Assembly (NCBI RefSeq): GCF_001299635.1 | Contig: NZ_JRHN01000047.1 | Span: forward strand, 124,001-188,000 | DNA length: 64,000 nt | Origin: Clostridioides difficile | Lineage (GTDB): Bacteria > Bacillota > Clostridia > Peptostreptococcales > Peptostreptococcaceae | Direction of reading: 5' to 3' | Shown here: piece after piece, positions 52,246 through 62,043 of the stretch | Position numbering within the stretch: position 1 is the stretch's first letter | Layout of the letters: each line of letters begins with the position of its first letter | The notes under the pieces: model-generated | Told to the model about the DNA's origin: nothing | Databases searched by the model: none | Seen by the model: only the letters and a program-made list of their open reading frames with translations | Made by a program: the position numbers and the translations under genes

Positions 52246-53049
52246 CTACATAATCTTTAATTTCTCATCCACAGCTATTTTTTTTGCTGTCTTACTTCCA
52301 TACTTATAAATAAACATAATTTTATCTATTGGCAGATTTTCACTATTCCTATCTATAACACTACAGTTTAAAAAATCTCTAACATATTTTTCTTCAACAT
52401 TTTCCTTTGATAATACGTCTTTTAATACTCCCTCTAATTCATCTTTAGATATTTTCTTTATAATATATTTAATCACTAAAATGTTAACTTTCAAAAAATC
52501 TAACATTTTATTCTTATCTAAATCAGTTATAAAGCCAATAGCTGCTTCATTATTTTTTATAGCTATAATTTCTGCATTATAACTAGGTGATTCTATATAT
52601 CTTAATGCATCATAACTTATTCTAACTGCCTCTTCTTGTACACTTTCATAAGGCTCTTTTATAAATTTTATTGAATCATAATTTTTTCTTACTGCTAATA
52701 ATTGCAGTTCTTCACTTGGATTTTTAGCATACTTAATAGCCCATCCAGCTTGATTTATAGCCATCTTAATAACTCTATCAGTCGGATTTTTGATATAGTC
52801 TAGTATACTCCACCCCTCATTTACTGCTTTTATCATCATATCTTCAGTTGGATTATCTACAAATTTAATCGCCCTAACATTATTATCTATTGCTAACTCT
52901 TGCATCTCTCTAGTTGGATTATTTATATATTCTAGTACAAGCCCATTTTCTTTGATAGCTAGTAGTTTCATTTCATCAGTTGGATTATTTAAAGTAGATA
53001 TAATATTAGGATTATTTTTTATCATTTCAATAACTCTTGATTTTTCCAT
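52246..53049 (-). CDS. DUF4116-like helical repeat protein
   Basis: The 267-residue protein consists largely of repeats of about 22-24 residues with the pattern NPT-E-M--LAI--N-----I. Examples are NNPTDEMKLLAIKENGLVLEY, NNPTREMQELAIDNNVRAIKF, DNPTEDMMIKAVNEGW and KNPSEELQLLAVRKNYDSIKF; seven or so units cover residues 15-170. The pattern matches DUF4116-type alpha-helical repeats, which are probably protein-interaction scaffolds. The remaining 95 residues are helical without a recognised domain. It is first in the operon with the AAA and VWA genes and may be the substrate adaptor or target recogniser. Confidence 0.78.
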   Translation of the reverse strand: MEKSRVIEMIKNNPNIISTLNNPTDEMKLLAIKENGLVLEYINNPTREMQELAIDNNVRAIKFVDNPTEDMMIKAVNEGWSILDYIKNPTDRVIKMAINQAGWAIKYAKNPSEELQLLAVRKNYDSIKFIKEPYESVQEEAVRISYDALRYIESPSYNAEIIAIKNNEAAIGFITDLDKNKMLDFLKVNILVIKYIIKKISKDELEGVLKDVLSKENVEEKYVRDFLNCSVIDRNSENLPIDKIMFIYKYGSKTAKKIAVDEKLKIM

Positions 53050-53283
53050 AATATGCCTTTCTCTCTATAATTATTTTTATCTCTATACTAATTATAATAA
53101 TTTATTCCTATTTATATAATTGTTTCTTATTATAATTAATATACTTTTTAAGCAAATTTAAACAGAATAATTATACCAATATATAAAAAAATTTCTAAAA
53201 TACAGTAAAATTAAATACATATACATAAATTTAATTCCATTATCTGTAAATCTAGATAAGATTTTAATACTTCTATTAATAAT

Positions 53284-53320
53284 AAAAAAAGACTAGACAA
53301 TATGTCCAGCCTCTTTTTTA
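53284..53320 (-). terminator. Terminator of the proline iminopeptidase gene
   Basis: AAAAAAGACTAGACA pairs imperfectly with TGTCCAGCCTCTTTTTT, 19 bp beyond the stop codon. Confidence 0.75.
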
Positions 53321-53338
53321 TATAAATTCACATTATTT

Positions 53339-54220
53339 TTAATCGTTAGCATCTAGCCATTTAGTTAAAACTTCTATATATTTATCATTTTCTTCAACAA
53401 ATGGCATATGTCTTGAATACTCAAATAACTCCCACTTACTATTAGGAATTCTATCATACATAGTTTTTGCAATGTATGGTGAACATAAATCTATTGCTCC
53501 ACTAGTTACTAAGCAAGGTTCCTTGATTTCATGTAATCTATCTGTAAACTCATATCCAGAAAGTGTCCCTGTAGGCGAAAATTCATTTTGTCCCCATCCT
53601 ACAATATATGCTTCAGAACCTGATTTTTTAGGTCTTCTTAAGCATTCAGGAGAATCTTCTGTTACTTCACCTGCACAATACATTTCCATAAATTTTTCTA
53701 GCGCATCATTATATTCCTTGCTAGAGTAATCTCCAGTATTTACTGCATCAAGCAATGCTTTTTGGTCAGCCTCATCCATATATGAGATTCTTCTTTTTTG
53801 TTCTTTCTCCCAAAGCTTTGCAGAAGAAAGAGTAGATGAAAGAATGTATGACTTGATACCTTGTGGTTTATACTCAAGAGCATACCAAATAGCCTGCATA
53901 CCTCCCCAAGATTGACCTAATAGATGAATTTCTTCAAGTCCTAGATGCTTTCTCAGTTCAATAAGCTCCTTTATCCAAGTGTCAGCATTAAATAACTCAG
54001 GATGCCCTTCTACAAATGAATTTCCACAACCAATTTGGTCATACATTATTACTTGTCTACCACTCTCAGCTACCTTATCCAATACTTCAAAATAGTTGTG
54101 TGTAGAACCTGGTCCTCCGTGAAGTAGTACTAATGGTTTCTTCCCTTCAGTGTTTTCTCCTACTATACGATAATAGGTTTTAAAACCTTCAAAAGGCATA
54201 TATCCTTCAGTAATTTTCAT
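53339..54220 (-). CDS. pip: Proline iminopeptidase (alpha/beta hydrolase, S33)
   Basis: The ATG at 54220 follows GGAGGAG by about 7 nt; upstream in-frame codons to 54265 lie before that site. The 293-residue protein has the oxyanion motif HGGPG (34-38), the nucleophile elbow GQSWGG (S104), a helical cap domain and a C-terminal SGAIDLCSPYIA...RHMPFVE with the catalytic Asp and His. Length and motifs match proline iminopeptidases of Firmicutes, which release N-terminal proline from peptides. It supports peptide and proline use, important in Stickland fermentation. Confidence 0.92.
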   Translation of the reverse strand: MKITEGYMPFEGFKTYYRIVGENTEGKKPLVLLHGGPGSTHNYFEVLDKVAESGRQVIMYDQIGCGNSFVEGHPELFNADTWIKELIELRKHLGLEEIHLLGQSWGGMQAIWYALEYKPQGIKSYILSSTLSSAKLWEKEQKRRISYMDEADQKALLDAVNTGDYSSKEYNDALEKFMEMYCAGEVTEDSPECLRRPKKSGSEAYIVGWGQNEFSPTGTLSGYEFTDRLHEIKEPCLVTSGAIDLCSPYIAKTMYDRIPNSKWELFEYSRHMPFVEENDKYIEVLTKWLDAND

Positions 54221-54690
54221 GTTTATCTCCTCCAATTTGCTATTATGAACAATAATTATGTTCATTAATATGGCTATTTAAAGCTTATAATACACCTTTA
54301 TTGATGTATTTTAATCTTTACTTTTGTGTTCATAAATAGTATAACATAAAAGAAAAAAATCTCCATACCAAATCAATTATAAAATCACATTAACTATATA
54401 ATTTTATTTTATGTTAATAATAATAGATATATTTATAGTTATATTGTTCGATAATATATATAGTAATATAAAATATTATTTCCTCAATAGAATATAATTA
54501 TTTTATATTCATTATAATATTTTGTATTCTACAATGTTTTACATTAAAAAAGATATCTTTGTATTTCTATTTGCTTATCTTTTTATCGATTTTTACAGTA
54601 TTTTTTAAATAAAATATTGTTAACTCCATTTCAAATAAAATTGGTTTTATGATAAAATTATTTTTATTATATTTTAAAGGAGGCTTGTAT
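54221..54690. other. Divergent intergenic region (pip / FUSC-like)
   Basis: It contains a 7-bp inverted repeat ATGAACA-N7-TGTTCAT at 54245-54265 near the pip ribosome-binding site, and a further half site (GTGTTCAT) near 54327. The rest is AT-rich without recognisable features. Confidence 0.45.
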
Positions 54691-55665
54691 TTGAACGATA
54701 TCGATTTACTTAAAGTTATAAAGTTATCTTTAGGATGCTCTCTTGCTATATTTATTGCTTGGCTATTAAAATTAGAATACTCAATGGTTGCTGGAGTTAT
54801 AGTACTACTTACAGTAAAGAACACTAAAAAAGAAACTCTTAAAGGCTTTATTGGAAAGTTTTATGGTTTTCTTTTATGTACTCTTTTTTCCTACTTATGT
54901 TTTAATATTTTAGGATATAATTTGACTTCATTTTCAATATTTATATTTATAATTATACCAATTTGTTTTTTATTAAATATTCAAGATGTCATTGCTATGT
55001 GTGTAGTCATCGCATCCCATTACTTCATTCAAGGAGAAACATCTATTAAGTGGATTTTAAACGAAGCTGGAATATTTGCAATAGGGACTGGAATAGGTGT
55101 CATAATAAACATGTATATTCCAACAAATATACATAAAATCTATGAAGTTCAAAAAAAGTTACAAGAAGAAGTGAGCGTTGTACTTATAGACATTGCAGAT
55201 ATTATTGTAAATCCTAAAAAAGAAAATGAATATAGTAGAGATTTATATACATTAAATTCACTTATTGATAGAAGTATTTCTGAAACTTATGATAATATTA
55301 ATAATACTTTATTAAATGACACTAAATTCTTCTTAGAGCACATGGATATTATAAAAAGTCAAAGGGATATTTTAGAAAGTTTGTATGGTTATGTATCTCA
55401 ACTAAATTCTACACCACCACAAGCTCATATTCTATCTGCTTTCATACATAAGATAGGTTATACCAAATTTGAAGCTGAAACAGGAAATCTACTTCTTGAG
55501 GAATCGGATAGATTATTGTCAAGTATGAAAAATCAACCTTTACCTGTAAATAGAATAGAATTTGAGAATAGAGCTATTTTATTCTTATGCTTGACTAAGT
55601 TAAAACAGTTTTTAATTAATCGTATACATGCTCAGGAACTTAGAGATAATAATTTTTATAAATAA
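54691..55665 (+). CDS. Aromatic acid exporter (ArAE/FUSC-like) family membrane protein
   Basis: The start is taken as TTG at 54691 because AAAGGAGG ends 7 nt upstream; an in-frame ATG at 54649 lies before that site. The 324-residue protein has about six helices in its first 150 residues (LKVIKLSLGCSLAIFIAWLLKLEYSMVAGVIVLLT is the typical opening in outline). A cytoplasmic helical domain follows. This is the DUF939/ArAE layout, with one membrane half rather than two. Family members export aromatic acids or amphiphiles, mostly unproven. It is monocistronic. Confidence 0.83.
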   Translation: MNDIDLLKVIKLSLGCSLAIFIAWLLKLEYSMVAGVIVLLTVKNTKKETLKGFIGKFYGFLLCTLFSYLCFNILGYNLTSFSIFIFIIIPICFLLNIQDVIAMCVVIASHYFIQGETSIKWILNEAGIFAIGTGIGVIINMYIPTNIHKIYEVQKKLQEEVSVVLIDIADIIVNPKKENEYSRDLYTLNSLIDRSISETYDNINNTLLNDTKFFLEHMDIIKSQRDILESLYGYVSQLNSTPPQAHILSAFIHKIGYTKFEAETGNLLLEESDRLLSSMKNQPLPVNRIEFENRAILFLCLTKLKQFLINRIHAQELRDNNFYK

Positions 55666-55721
55666 AAAGAGGAGAAATACAGTAGTTGACCCAACTAAAA
55701 AATATCAGATATAATGTTAAA

Positions 55722-55744
55722 TGCGCCCCCAATAAGAGGGCGCA
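55722..55744 (-). terminator. GC-rich terminator-like hairpin after the transglutaminase gene
   Basis: TGCGCCC and GGGCGCA pair (nine pairs with one G-U on the minus strand), 37 bp beyond the stop. The following T run is weak. The GC content is far above the surrounding sequence. Confidence 0.65.
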
Positions 55745-55780
55745 ATGTTTATAATTTATTCTACGGTCATGAGTTAATCA

Positions 55781-56812
55781 TTATTCATATCGAATATACA
55801 TTACTTGACCAAGTCCAATATTAGCTTTTTCATCGGTAATTTCTATTTTAATAGTCACATCATTTTTTTTGCAGTACTTCGCTAATTCTGCACCAGAACG
55901 ATTTCTACCACTAAAATCTAAAGAAAAAGGCTTATCATATTCAAAAGGATATTCAACAGGTTTACCTTCTGGCGCTAATGCAAACATCCCATATGGTGTG
56001 TTCATAAATCCTATTACAGCAATCGTAAGATTTGATGGATTTAAATTTGATTTACTACCTATAAATTTAACTGTATTTACTGATGAATTAATTACAATAC
56101 ATCGAACACCTTCATACATTACATGTTTGTCCTTTATATCTCCAAATTTTCCAACAACCTTTGCCCCTTCTTGATGTGGTAACATAGTGTGCTTCCCAGG
56201 TGGTGCTGGTTTTTGAGTTTGTACTACTGCTCCAACTGTTGGATATGCTGTTTTATCAAATGGTAATGGGTGGCTAAGACTCTTGTATATAATGTCCTTT
56301 CCTGCTGACTTATTAGCATCAATATCTACATGATACAAACGCCCATCACCAAAACGTATAAGATTCCACTGGTGGTCATTTGATTTACTGTGGACATAAT
56401 AAGATTCAATTCCCATCGCATCACACAAAGCCTTCATGCTCCTAGCCATTCCTGAGCATGCGCCTTTTTTAGTAACCAATGTATAGGCAGTATTGGCTCC
56501 CTCTGCTGCGTTCCAGTCAACATATGTTGTGTTATTTTTAATGTGATTATAGGCAACTAAAATCTTAGCATCTGTGGTCATATTCTTTGTGATTTTCTTG
56601 TTCATAAAATCTGCTGTTGCTTGTGCTACTGAATTCAATTGTGCTTGTGACAGCTTTGGGCCATATATGCTATTAGTTCCTGTGACATAGCTTTTTGGTG
56701 TCTTTGCTGTTACTTCCTTGGCTGTCATACCATAAACTGTGATACTCATACCTGAGGTTAAAATTATTGTCGCAATCAATAACTTGGTAGATAACTTTCT
56801 AATTTTCTTCAT
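55781..56812 (-). CDS. Secreted transglutaminase-like (cysteine protease fold) protein
   Basis: Start taken as ATG at 56812, 10 nt after AAGGAG; TTG at 56818 is the alternative. The 343-residue precursor has a signal peptide (KKIRKLSTKLLIATIILTSG, cleavage likely near VYG). A transglutaminase-like domain follows, with the catalytic Cys in KKGACSGMARSMKALCDAMG, His in NDHQWNLIRFGDG and Asp in LYHVDID. The C-terminal 150 residues have no domain I recognise. Bacterial members act as proteases, peptidoglycan amidases or cross-linking enzymes. The Gly/Ala-rich coding sequence and GC-rich terminator differ from neighbours, hinting at transfer. Confidence 0.83.
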   Translation of the reverse strand: MKKIRKLSTKLLIATIILTSGMSITVYGMTAKEVTAKTPKSYVTGTNSIYGPKLSQAQLNSVAQATADFMNKKITKNMTTDAKILVAYNHIKNNTTYVDWNAAEGANTAYTLVTKKGACSGMARSMKALCDAMGIESYYVHSKSNDHQWNLIRFGDGRLYHVDIDANKSAGKDIIYKSLSHPLPFDKTAYPTVGAVVQTQKPAPPGKHTMLPHQEGAKVVGKFGDIKDKHVMYEGVRCIVINSSVNTVKFIGSKSNLNPSNLTIAVIGFMNTPYGMFALAPEGKPVEYPFEYDKPFSLDFSGRNRSGAELAKYCKKNDVTIKIEITDEKANIGLGQVMYIRYE

Positions 56813-57312
56813 ACTCAATATTCTCCTTTATAAAATATAGTCACTTCCTATTCTTTACCATTAATAAGGCTAATTTGGGATTTAAAAAGGTGGATTGTCA
56901 ATATGTCTGTTTCTACATTCATACTTTCGTGAAATGTTCAAATTTCATGGAAAATCTAGTCGATATTTTTACATAGTTTGTATACAATATAACTAGAAAA
57001 TCAGTGCCTTTGCTGTCAGCTTGATAAAATGATGTTAATTAATATATTCAACACCATTATCATGTAGCAAATGCTATCTCTATCCAATTATTAGTAATGG
57101 CAAGAATAAATAGAATTGTAAATAATAGAGTTAAGGCTAATTTTGTATACATTTTATACAATCTACACCTAATATTATATCTATTATAATTTTTATATTC
57201 AATACAATTTTTGGAAAAATATAGAATGTATTCATAAAAATACTATATTATGATAAACTTTATTATATTTTAATTATACTATAAATATTATTTATTTAAA
57301 TATAAGGACAAG
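56813..57312. other. Intergenic stretch upstream of the transglutaminase gene
   Basis: Apart from the ribosome-binding site near 56820, no gene, repeat or RNA motif is recognised. The promoter of the transglutaminase-like gene must lie here. Confidence 0.4.
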
Positions 57313-57368
57313 TTTAAAATAAAAATATTACTGGAATTTTTTTATTCCAGTAATATTTTTATTTTAAA
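57313..57368 (-). terminator. Very long perfect hairpin terminating the two-component operon
   Basis: Arms of 25 bp (57313-57337 and 57344-57368; core ATATTACTGGAAT / ATTCCAGTAATAT) are perfectly complementary with a T6 loop. It lies 72 bp beyond the histidine-kinase stop. Confidence 0.85.
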
Positions 57369-57439
57369 GTAGATAAAAGTCTTTATAAAATTTATACAAA
57401 TATTTTTATCTCTAATATTGTTATAGTCTTTATAATAAC

Positions 57440-58459
57440 CTAACTATCTAGGTTTAAATAATCTGATATATCATAAAAATAGATATTAAAAATTGTATAC
57501 GAACCATTTTTTGAACATACATCAATGTCATGACCCAAATTATCTATCATTTTCTTTACAAAATATAACCCCATTCCAGTAGACTTATACAATTGATTTC
57601 TTCCATTTGTACCTGTAAAACCTTTATCAAAAATCCTAACTATATCTTCTTCACTTATGCCTATTCCAAAATCTTTTATAGATAACACTACTCCATTTTC
57701 TAACTCCCTTGAATCAAACTCAATTTTACCAGCTTTTTTAGAATACTTTATGGCATTATTAATAATTTGGTCTAAAATATATGACATACATTTAGAGTCT
57801 GTATAGACATCATAGTCTAGCTTATTTAAACTAACTTCAATGTTATTTTTTATAAGCAAAAATGAGTTATTTTTTACAGCCATTTTTACTAATTTTTCTA
57901 ATTTAACCTTATTTATAAATACATCTTCAAACATGGTATTACTTCTACTACTATATAAAATGGAGTTAACTAAAAAGTTTATCTTAGCAACTTGATTCTT
58001 AATATCTATACTATCTTCTATACTGCTTAACCTATCTGTAATTATACTCAAAGAAGATATTGGAATCTTTATTTCATGAACCCACTTAGCCATGTACTCA
58101 TCTAATTCTTTTAAAGATTGTTTATAAATTTCTATATCATTGTTATTTTTTATTTTTAGATTTTCTATAATAGCTCTCATTAGATTCTCTTCAAAAGATT
58201 GTCCCTCAACCAAATAACCATCTATTTCACCATTATCTTCTATACAACCATATAAACTTTTATAACTATTTCTAAAGCTGATATAATCCGCAACAAAAAA
58301 TAATATTGTTATAAAGAGTACTAAAAAATCTAAATATACCAACTCTGCATATTTATTTTTAAATACATCTATAGCAAATAAGTATATATTTATTATACTG
58401 ACTATAATTAAACAGATGATAATATACTTAGACCTACCTTTTAAATATTTCGCTATCAT
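57440..58459 (-). CDS. BceS-type intramembrane-sensing histidine kinase
   Basis: The 339-residue protein has two N-terminal membrane helices (about 12-31 and 38-60) with almost no extracellular loop, as in kinases that sense through a partner transporter. The phospho-acceptor is H128 in MAKWVHEIKIPISSL. Catalytic boxes are the N box ILDQIINNAIKYS, G1 IKDFGIGISEEDI, F box RIFDKGFTG and G2 STGMGLYFVKKM. Its ATG overlaps the TGA of the response-regulator gene (ATGA). With the BceAB-like transporter upstream it should form a peptide-antibiotic detoxification module. Confidence 0.92.
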   Translation of the reverse strand: MIAKYLKGRSKYIIICLIIVSIINIYLFAIDVFKNKYAELVYLDFLVLFITILFFVADYISFRNSYKSLYGCIEDNGEIDGYLVEGQSFEENLMRAIIENLKIKNNNDIEIYKQSLKELDEYMAKWVHEIKIPISSLSIITDRLSSIEDSIDIKNQVAKINFLVNSILYSSRSNTMFEDVFINKVKLEKLVKMAVKNNSFLLIKNNIEVSLNKLDYDVYTDSKCMSYILDQIINNAIKYSKKAGKIEFDSRELENGVVLSIKDFGIGISEEDIVRIFDKGFTGTNGRNQLYKSTGMGLYFVKKMIDNLGHDIDVCSKNGSYTIFNIYFYDISDYLNLDS

Positions 58460-59133
58460 TGTATTATATATCCTATGCCCTTCTTAGTTTTTATAAAATC
58501 ATCAAAACCTAACTCTTTAACTTTACTTCTCAATCTATTCATATTTACAGTAAGTGCATTATCTGTCACAAACTCATCATTATTCCATAGAGTCATCATA
58601 AGACTTTCCCTTGATACAACTCTATTCTTATTTTTTAATAATAAGGTTAAAATTTTTATTTCATTTTTAGTCAATTCTAAACTTTCATCCTTGTATTTGT
58701 GCTTTATAATTCCTCTTCCTGCATCAAATATCAACTCGTCGTAGTACATAATACTACTAGAGTCACTATAATTGTAGACTCTTCTTATTATACCGTTTAT
58801 TTTGGTAACTAATATATCTATAGAAAATGGTTTGGTAATATAATCATCTGCTCCATTATTTATCCCCATTATTAAATCCATATCAGAATCTCTTGATGAT
58901 AAAAATATTATTGGTACATTAGAAATAGCTCTAATTTTCTCACACCAGTAAAAACCATTATATAATGGTAAGTTTACATCTAAAAGTACTACATCTGGTT
59001 TTTTGTCTATAAATTCATCTAAAACTGCTTCAAAGTTATTAATTAATTCTACATTAAATCCCCATTTATCCAATGCAAGAGCAATTTCTTTTGATAAATC
59101 AATATCGTCTTCTACTAATAAAATTCTATACAT
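58456..59133 (-). CDS. BceR-type OmpR-family response regulator
   Basis: The ATG at 59133 follows GGAGAG by 7 nt; codons up to 59148 overlap that site. The 225-residue protein has a receiver domain with acidic pocket VEDD and phospho-acceptor D52 in VVLLDVNLP, T/K residues in IFLSSRD and YITKPF. A winged-helix output domain (about 125-225, LTKNEIKILTLLLKNKNRVVS and GIGYII) follows. It is expected to activate the bceAB-like genes; the site at 62044-62057 resembles a BceR target. Confidence 0.93.
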   Translation of the reverse strand: MYRILLVEDDIDLSKEIALALDKWGFNVELINNFEAVLDEFIDKKPDVVLLDVNLPLYNGFYWCEKIRAISNVPIIFLSSRDSDMDLIMGINNGADDYITKPFSIDILVTKINGIIRRVYNYSDSSSIMYYDELIFDAGRGIIKHKYKDESLELTKNEIKILTLLLKNKNRVVSRESLMMTLWNNDEFVTDNALTVNMNRLRSKVKELGFDDFIKTKKGIGYIIQ

Positions 59134-59234
59134 TTGCGTACTCTCCATTATTTTAATATTTAATTATGTTATAAATTATTAATATAATAACATATTTTAT
59201 ATAGGTTTATTGGTCAAATTCTTTAGTTAATCAA

Positions 59235-59267
59235 CAAAGAGACTCTTATTAAAAGAATCTCCTCGCT
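59235..59267 (-). terminator. Terminator between the BceB-like gene and the response-regulator gene
   Basis: CAAAGAGACTCTT pairs with AAGAATCTCCTCG allowing two mismatches, 18 bp beyond the permease stop. It would separate transporter and regulator transcripts at least partly. Confidence 0.55.
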
Positions 59268-59284
59268 TTTTAGTAATTTATTAA

Positions 59285-61192
59285 TTAGTTTTTATATACT
59301 ACACGCTTAAACTTACTGACAGATACTGCTCCATATATTATAAATATTATCAAGCATATAACTAAACTTAGTATATATATACTAAATAAATTAGCCATCA
59401 GTAATTCTCCTGCTAACCTCAATGCAAAATAGCTAGATATTGTTGCACTTAACATTGGTAAAGTATAAAAGATAGCTACTTCTTTAAGTATAGCTCTATT
59501 TATATCTTTTTCTGTAGTACCTATTTTCAATAAAATCTTGTATTTATCTTTATCTTCATATGCATCACTATATATTTTCATGTAAATTATACTTCCAGCC
59601 ACAAGTGCAAATACTAAGAATAAAAATACAAGCACTACATATGCAAACTTCATCCATTGACTTTCATTTTGAGCTTTATATCCATTTTGAATATAACCAT
59701 TTTTTAAACTTAGATTCTTTTCAATATTTTTAAACATCACCTGGCTATTTTCTTCTTTAGATACTTTTGCCCCATAAAAATATACTTGTTGTCCTTTATT
59801 TCTTAATTTGAAATATGTATCATCATTTACTACTATGATACTTTGATTAAATCCTGTGCCTAACACTGGAACTTTTACTTCTCCCTTTGAAATATTATAT
59901 AAATGTCCATCAAGGGTTACATGAGCTTCTTTTGTAGCTACTGTTACTATAGTTTGAGGGCTTTTTAACTCTATTACATTCTCTCCTCTAACTAGCTTAT
60001 CACCATACTCTTTTAATTCTTCATCATGACCATTTTCTTTAAGGATATTGCTAAAATCGCTATATTTCATTATAGCATTAGTTTTGTCATAAACATTCTT
60101 ACTATCTGTGTTTTCTAAAATTGTTAGCTCTGGGTTTACTGAATATTTTATCTTATTAGTATCTTTTATTATATTCTCTATTTGTGTTTTATTCACTTCA
60201 TCTTTGTCCAATGAAACTATACTGACAGTATATACATTTCTTTGCTCTTGAGCATTTTGATGTATAAATTTTATTGCAACTGATGCTCCAAGAGTAGATA
60301 TTGTAGTGGTTATAATTATTGCTATTATAGCATAAGTTTTATAGTTTTTATTTAATCTGTAATTTATATTGTTTATTGCAATTATATTGTTTCCATTAAA
60401 TAATATTTTTTTATTTTTTATTATAATATCAAATATAACAGGAACAACTGATTTAAATAGTCCATAAGTCCCAACTATTATTATAGCTATAACAGGTATT
60501 ACACTCATTATATTTCCAGTCCTTATATTAGTAGAAAGGTAATAACCATATCCTATTACTATAATTGATATTATAGCTAAAATATATATACCTATTCCTA
60601 CTTTAGGTATTTTTTCTTGCTTTTTAGATGTATTAATTAGATTTATTACGCTACTTCTACATATTGTTATAAAACCTTTTATAGCCATTACTATAAATAT
60701 AGAAATAAATATCAAAGTAGTATATAGTATAGCTTCCATGCTAAGCCCATTAGATACCTTTATATCAAATCCAGATAACTTTATTATCACTACTTGAAAA
60801 AATCTAGAAGTTATTATTCCTATAATTATTCCTGTTATACAAGAACTTACCCCTATAAGCATATTTTCTACAAAATATATTCTTCCTATTGTATATAAGT
60901 CTAACCCCATAAAAGACAATATCCCAATTTCTTTTGACCTATTTTTAAAAAATATATTTGTTGCATACCAGATGAAGAAAAATAAAAATACTGATAGTAT
61001 CATTATTACAGCTATTAACACTGATAATGTAAAATTTTTATTTTCTCCTTGCAATACATTTATAGCATCACCATATCTTAATAATTCAAAATTAGTTAGT
61101 ACAACTACTGAAAAAACCATAGATATAAAAAATGCTAGATACGTTCTTATATTACTCTTAAAATTATTATACGCAATTCCAAGTATACTCAC
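59285..61192 (-). CDS. BceB-type ABC permease (FtsX family)
   Basis: The 635-residue protein has the ten-helix BceB layout: one helix near the N-terminus (TYLAFFISMVFSVVVLTNF), FtsX-like triplets, and a large extracellular domain of about 200 residues between helices 7 and 8 (about 310-525, including ITTTISTLGASVAIKF before it). This domain binds peptide antibiotics such as bacitracin or lantibiotics in known systems. The start is GTG at 61192, directly after the ATPase stop, with GGAGGTGA upstream. Confidence 0.92.
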   Translation of the reverse strand: MSILGIAYNNFKSNIRTYLAFFISMVFSVVVLTNFELLRYGDAINVLQGENKNFTLSVLIAVIMILSVFLFFFIWYATNIFFKNRSKEIGILSFMGLDLYTIGRIYFVENMLIGVSSCITGIIIGIITSRFFQVVIIKLSGFDIKVSNGLSMEAILYTTLIFISIFIVMAIKGFITICRSSVINLINTSKKQEKIPKVGIGIYILAIISIIVIGYGYYLSTNIRTGNIMSVIPVIAIIIVGTYGLFKSVVPVIFDIIIKNKKILFNGNNIIAINNINYRLNKNYKTYAIIAIIITTTISTLGASVAIKFIHQNAQEQRNVYTVSIVSLDKDEVNKTQIENIIKDTNKIKYSVNPELTILENTDSKNVYDKTNAIMKYSDFSNILKENGHDEELKEYGDKLVRGENVIELKSPQTIVTVATKEAHVTLDGHLYNISKGEVKVPVLGTGFNQSIIVVNDDTYFKLRNKGQQVYFYGAKVSKEENSQVMFKNIEKNLSLKNGYIQNGYKAQNESQWMKFAYVVLVFLFLVFALVAGSIIYMKIYSDAYEDKDKYKILLKIGTTEKDINRAILKEVAIFYTLPMLSATISSYFALRLAGELLMANLFSIYILSLVICLIIFIIYGAVSVSKFKRVVYKN

Positions 61193-61945
61193 TTACATGT
61201 CACCTCCCATAGAGGCCAACATATCCATAATTTTTTTATAAAATTCTTTTCTGTTACTTCCTTTGTTTAATTTGCACTTTATATTCCCATCATTTATCAT
61301 GTATACTTCATTAGAATAACTTGCAGTTAGAGGGTCATGTGTAATCATTATAATAGTAGCATTATTTTCTCTATTTATTCTTTCTAATGATTCTAAAAGC
61401 TCATATGCTGACTTAGAGTCTAAAGCACCTGTTGGTTCATCTGCAAATATAACTGCTGGGTTTGTAATTAATGACCTAGCTGCTGCTCCTCTCTGTTTTT
61501 GCCCTCCTGATAACTGATAAGGATATTTATCTAAATGATTTTCTAATCCAAATTTTTTGGCTATAGAAAATACCTTAGCTTCTATTTCCTTACTTTTCTT
61601 TTTTCCTAATGCTAGAGGAAGTGCTATGTTATCCATTAACTTCATGTTATCTAATAAATTGTAGTCTTGAAATATAAATCCTATTTTTTCTCTTCTTAGT
61701 TTTGACAGTTCATTATTTTTTACTTTTGATATATTAATTCCATCTAGGATTATCTCTCCTGAAGTTTGTTTATCAAGTGTAGACATAAGATTTAGTAATG
61801 TTGTTTTCCCTGCACCAGATGGACCCATTATCGCTATAAAATCACCTTCATTGACTGTAAGAGATATATTTTTTAATACATTTGTTCTAAATCCTTTTAT
61901 CCCATAATCTTTTGATATATTTTTTATTTTTAATATTTCTTTCAT
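61193..61945 (-). CDS. BceA-type ABC ATPase
   Basis: The 250-residue ATPase has Walker A GPSGAGKT (41-48), signature LSGGQ (145-149) followed by the Bce-typical QRGAAAR, and Walker B AVIFADE with PTGALD. It drives the BceB permease encoded 1 bp downstream. The order here is transporter first, then regulators, the reverse of the B. subtilis bceRSAB order. Its start at 61945 follows GGAGG. A BceR-like box lies about 100 bp upstream. Confidence 0.94.
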   Translation of the reverse strand: MKEILKIKNISKDYGIKGFRTNVLKNISLTVNEGDFIAIMGPSGAGKTTLLNLMSTLDKQTSGEIILDGINISKVKNNELSKLRREKIGFIFQDYNLLDNMKLMDNIALPLALGKKKSKEIEAKVFSIAKKFGLENHLDKYPYQLSGGQKQRGAAARSLITNPAVIFADEPTGALDSKSAYELLESLERINRENNATIIMITHDPLTASYSNEVYMINDGNIKCKLNKGSNRKEFYKKIMDMLASMGGDM

Positions 61946-62043
61946 AATAATAGCCTCCAGTTGCTAATTTTTTAATATATGTTTATTTTAAAGGTTTTAT
62001 ATAAATAAATCCTTAAGCAAATATTACATTTTAACTGTTAACA

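Noticed and set aside
57313-57368. 25-bp perfect inverted repeat as a mobile element
   Set aside because: It has a T6 loop and lies just beyond the histidine-kinase stop; a terminator explains it.
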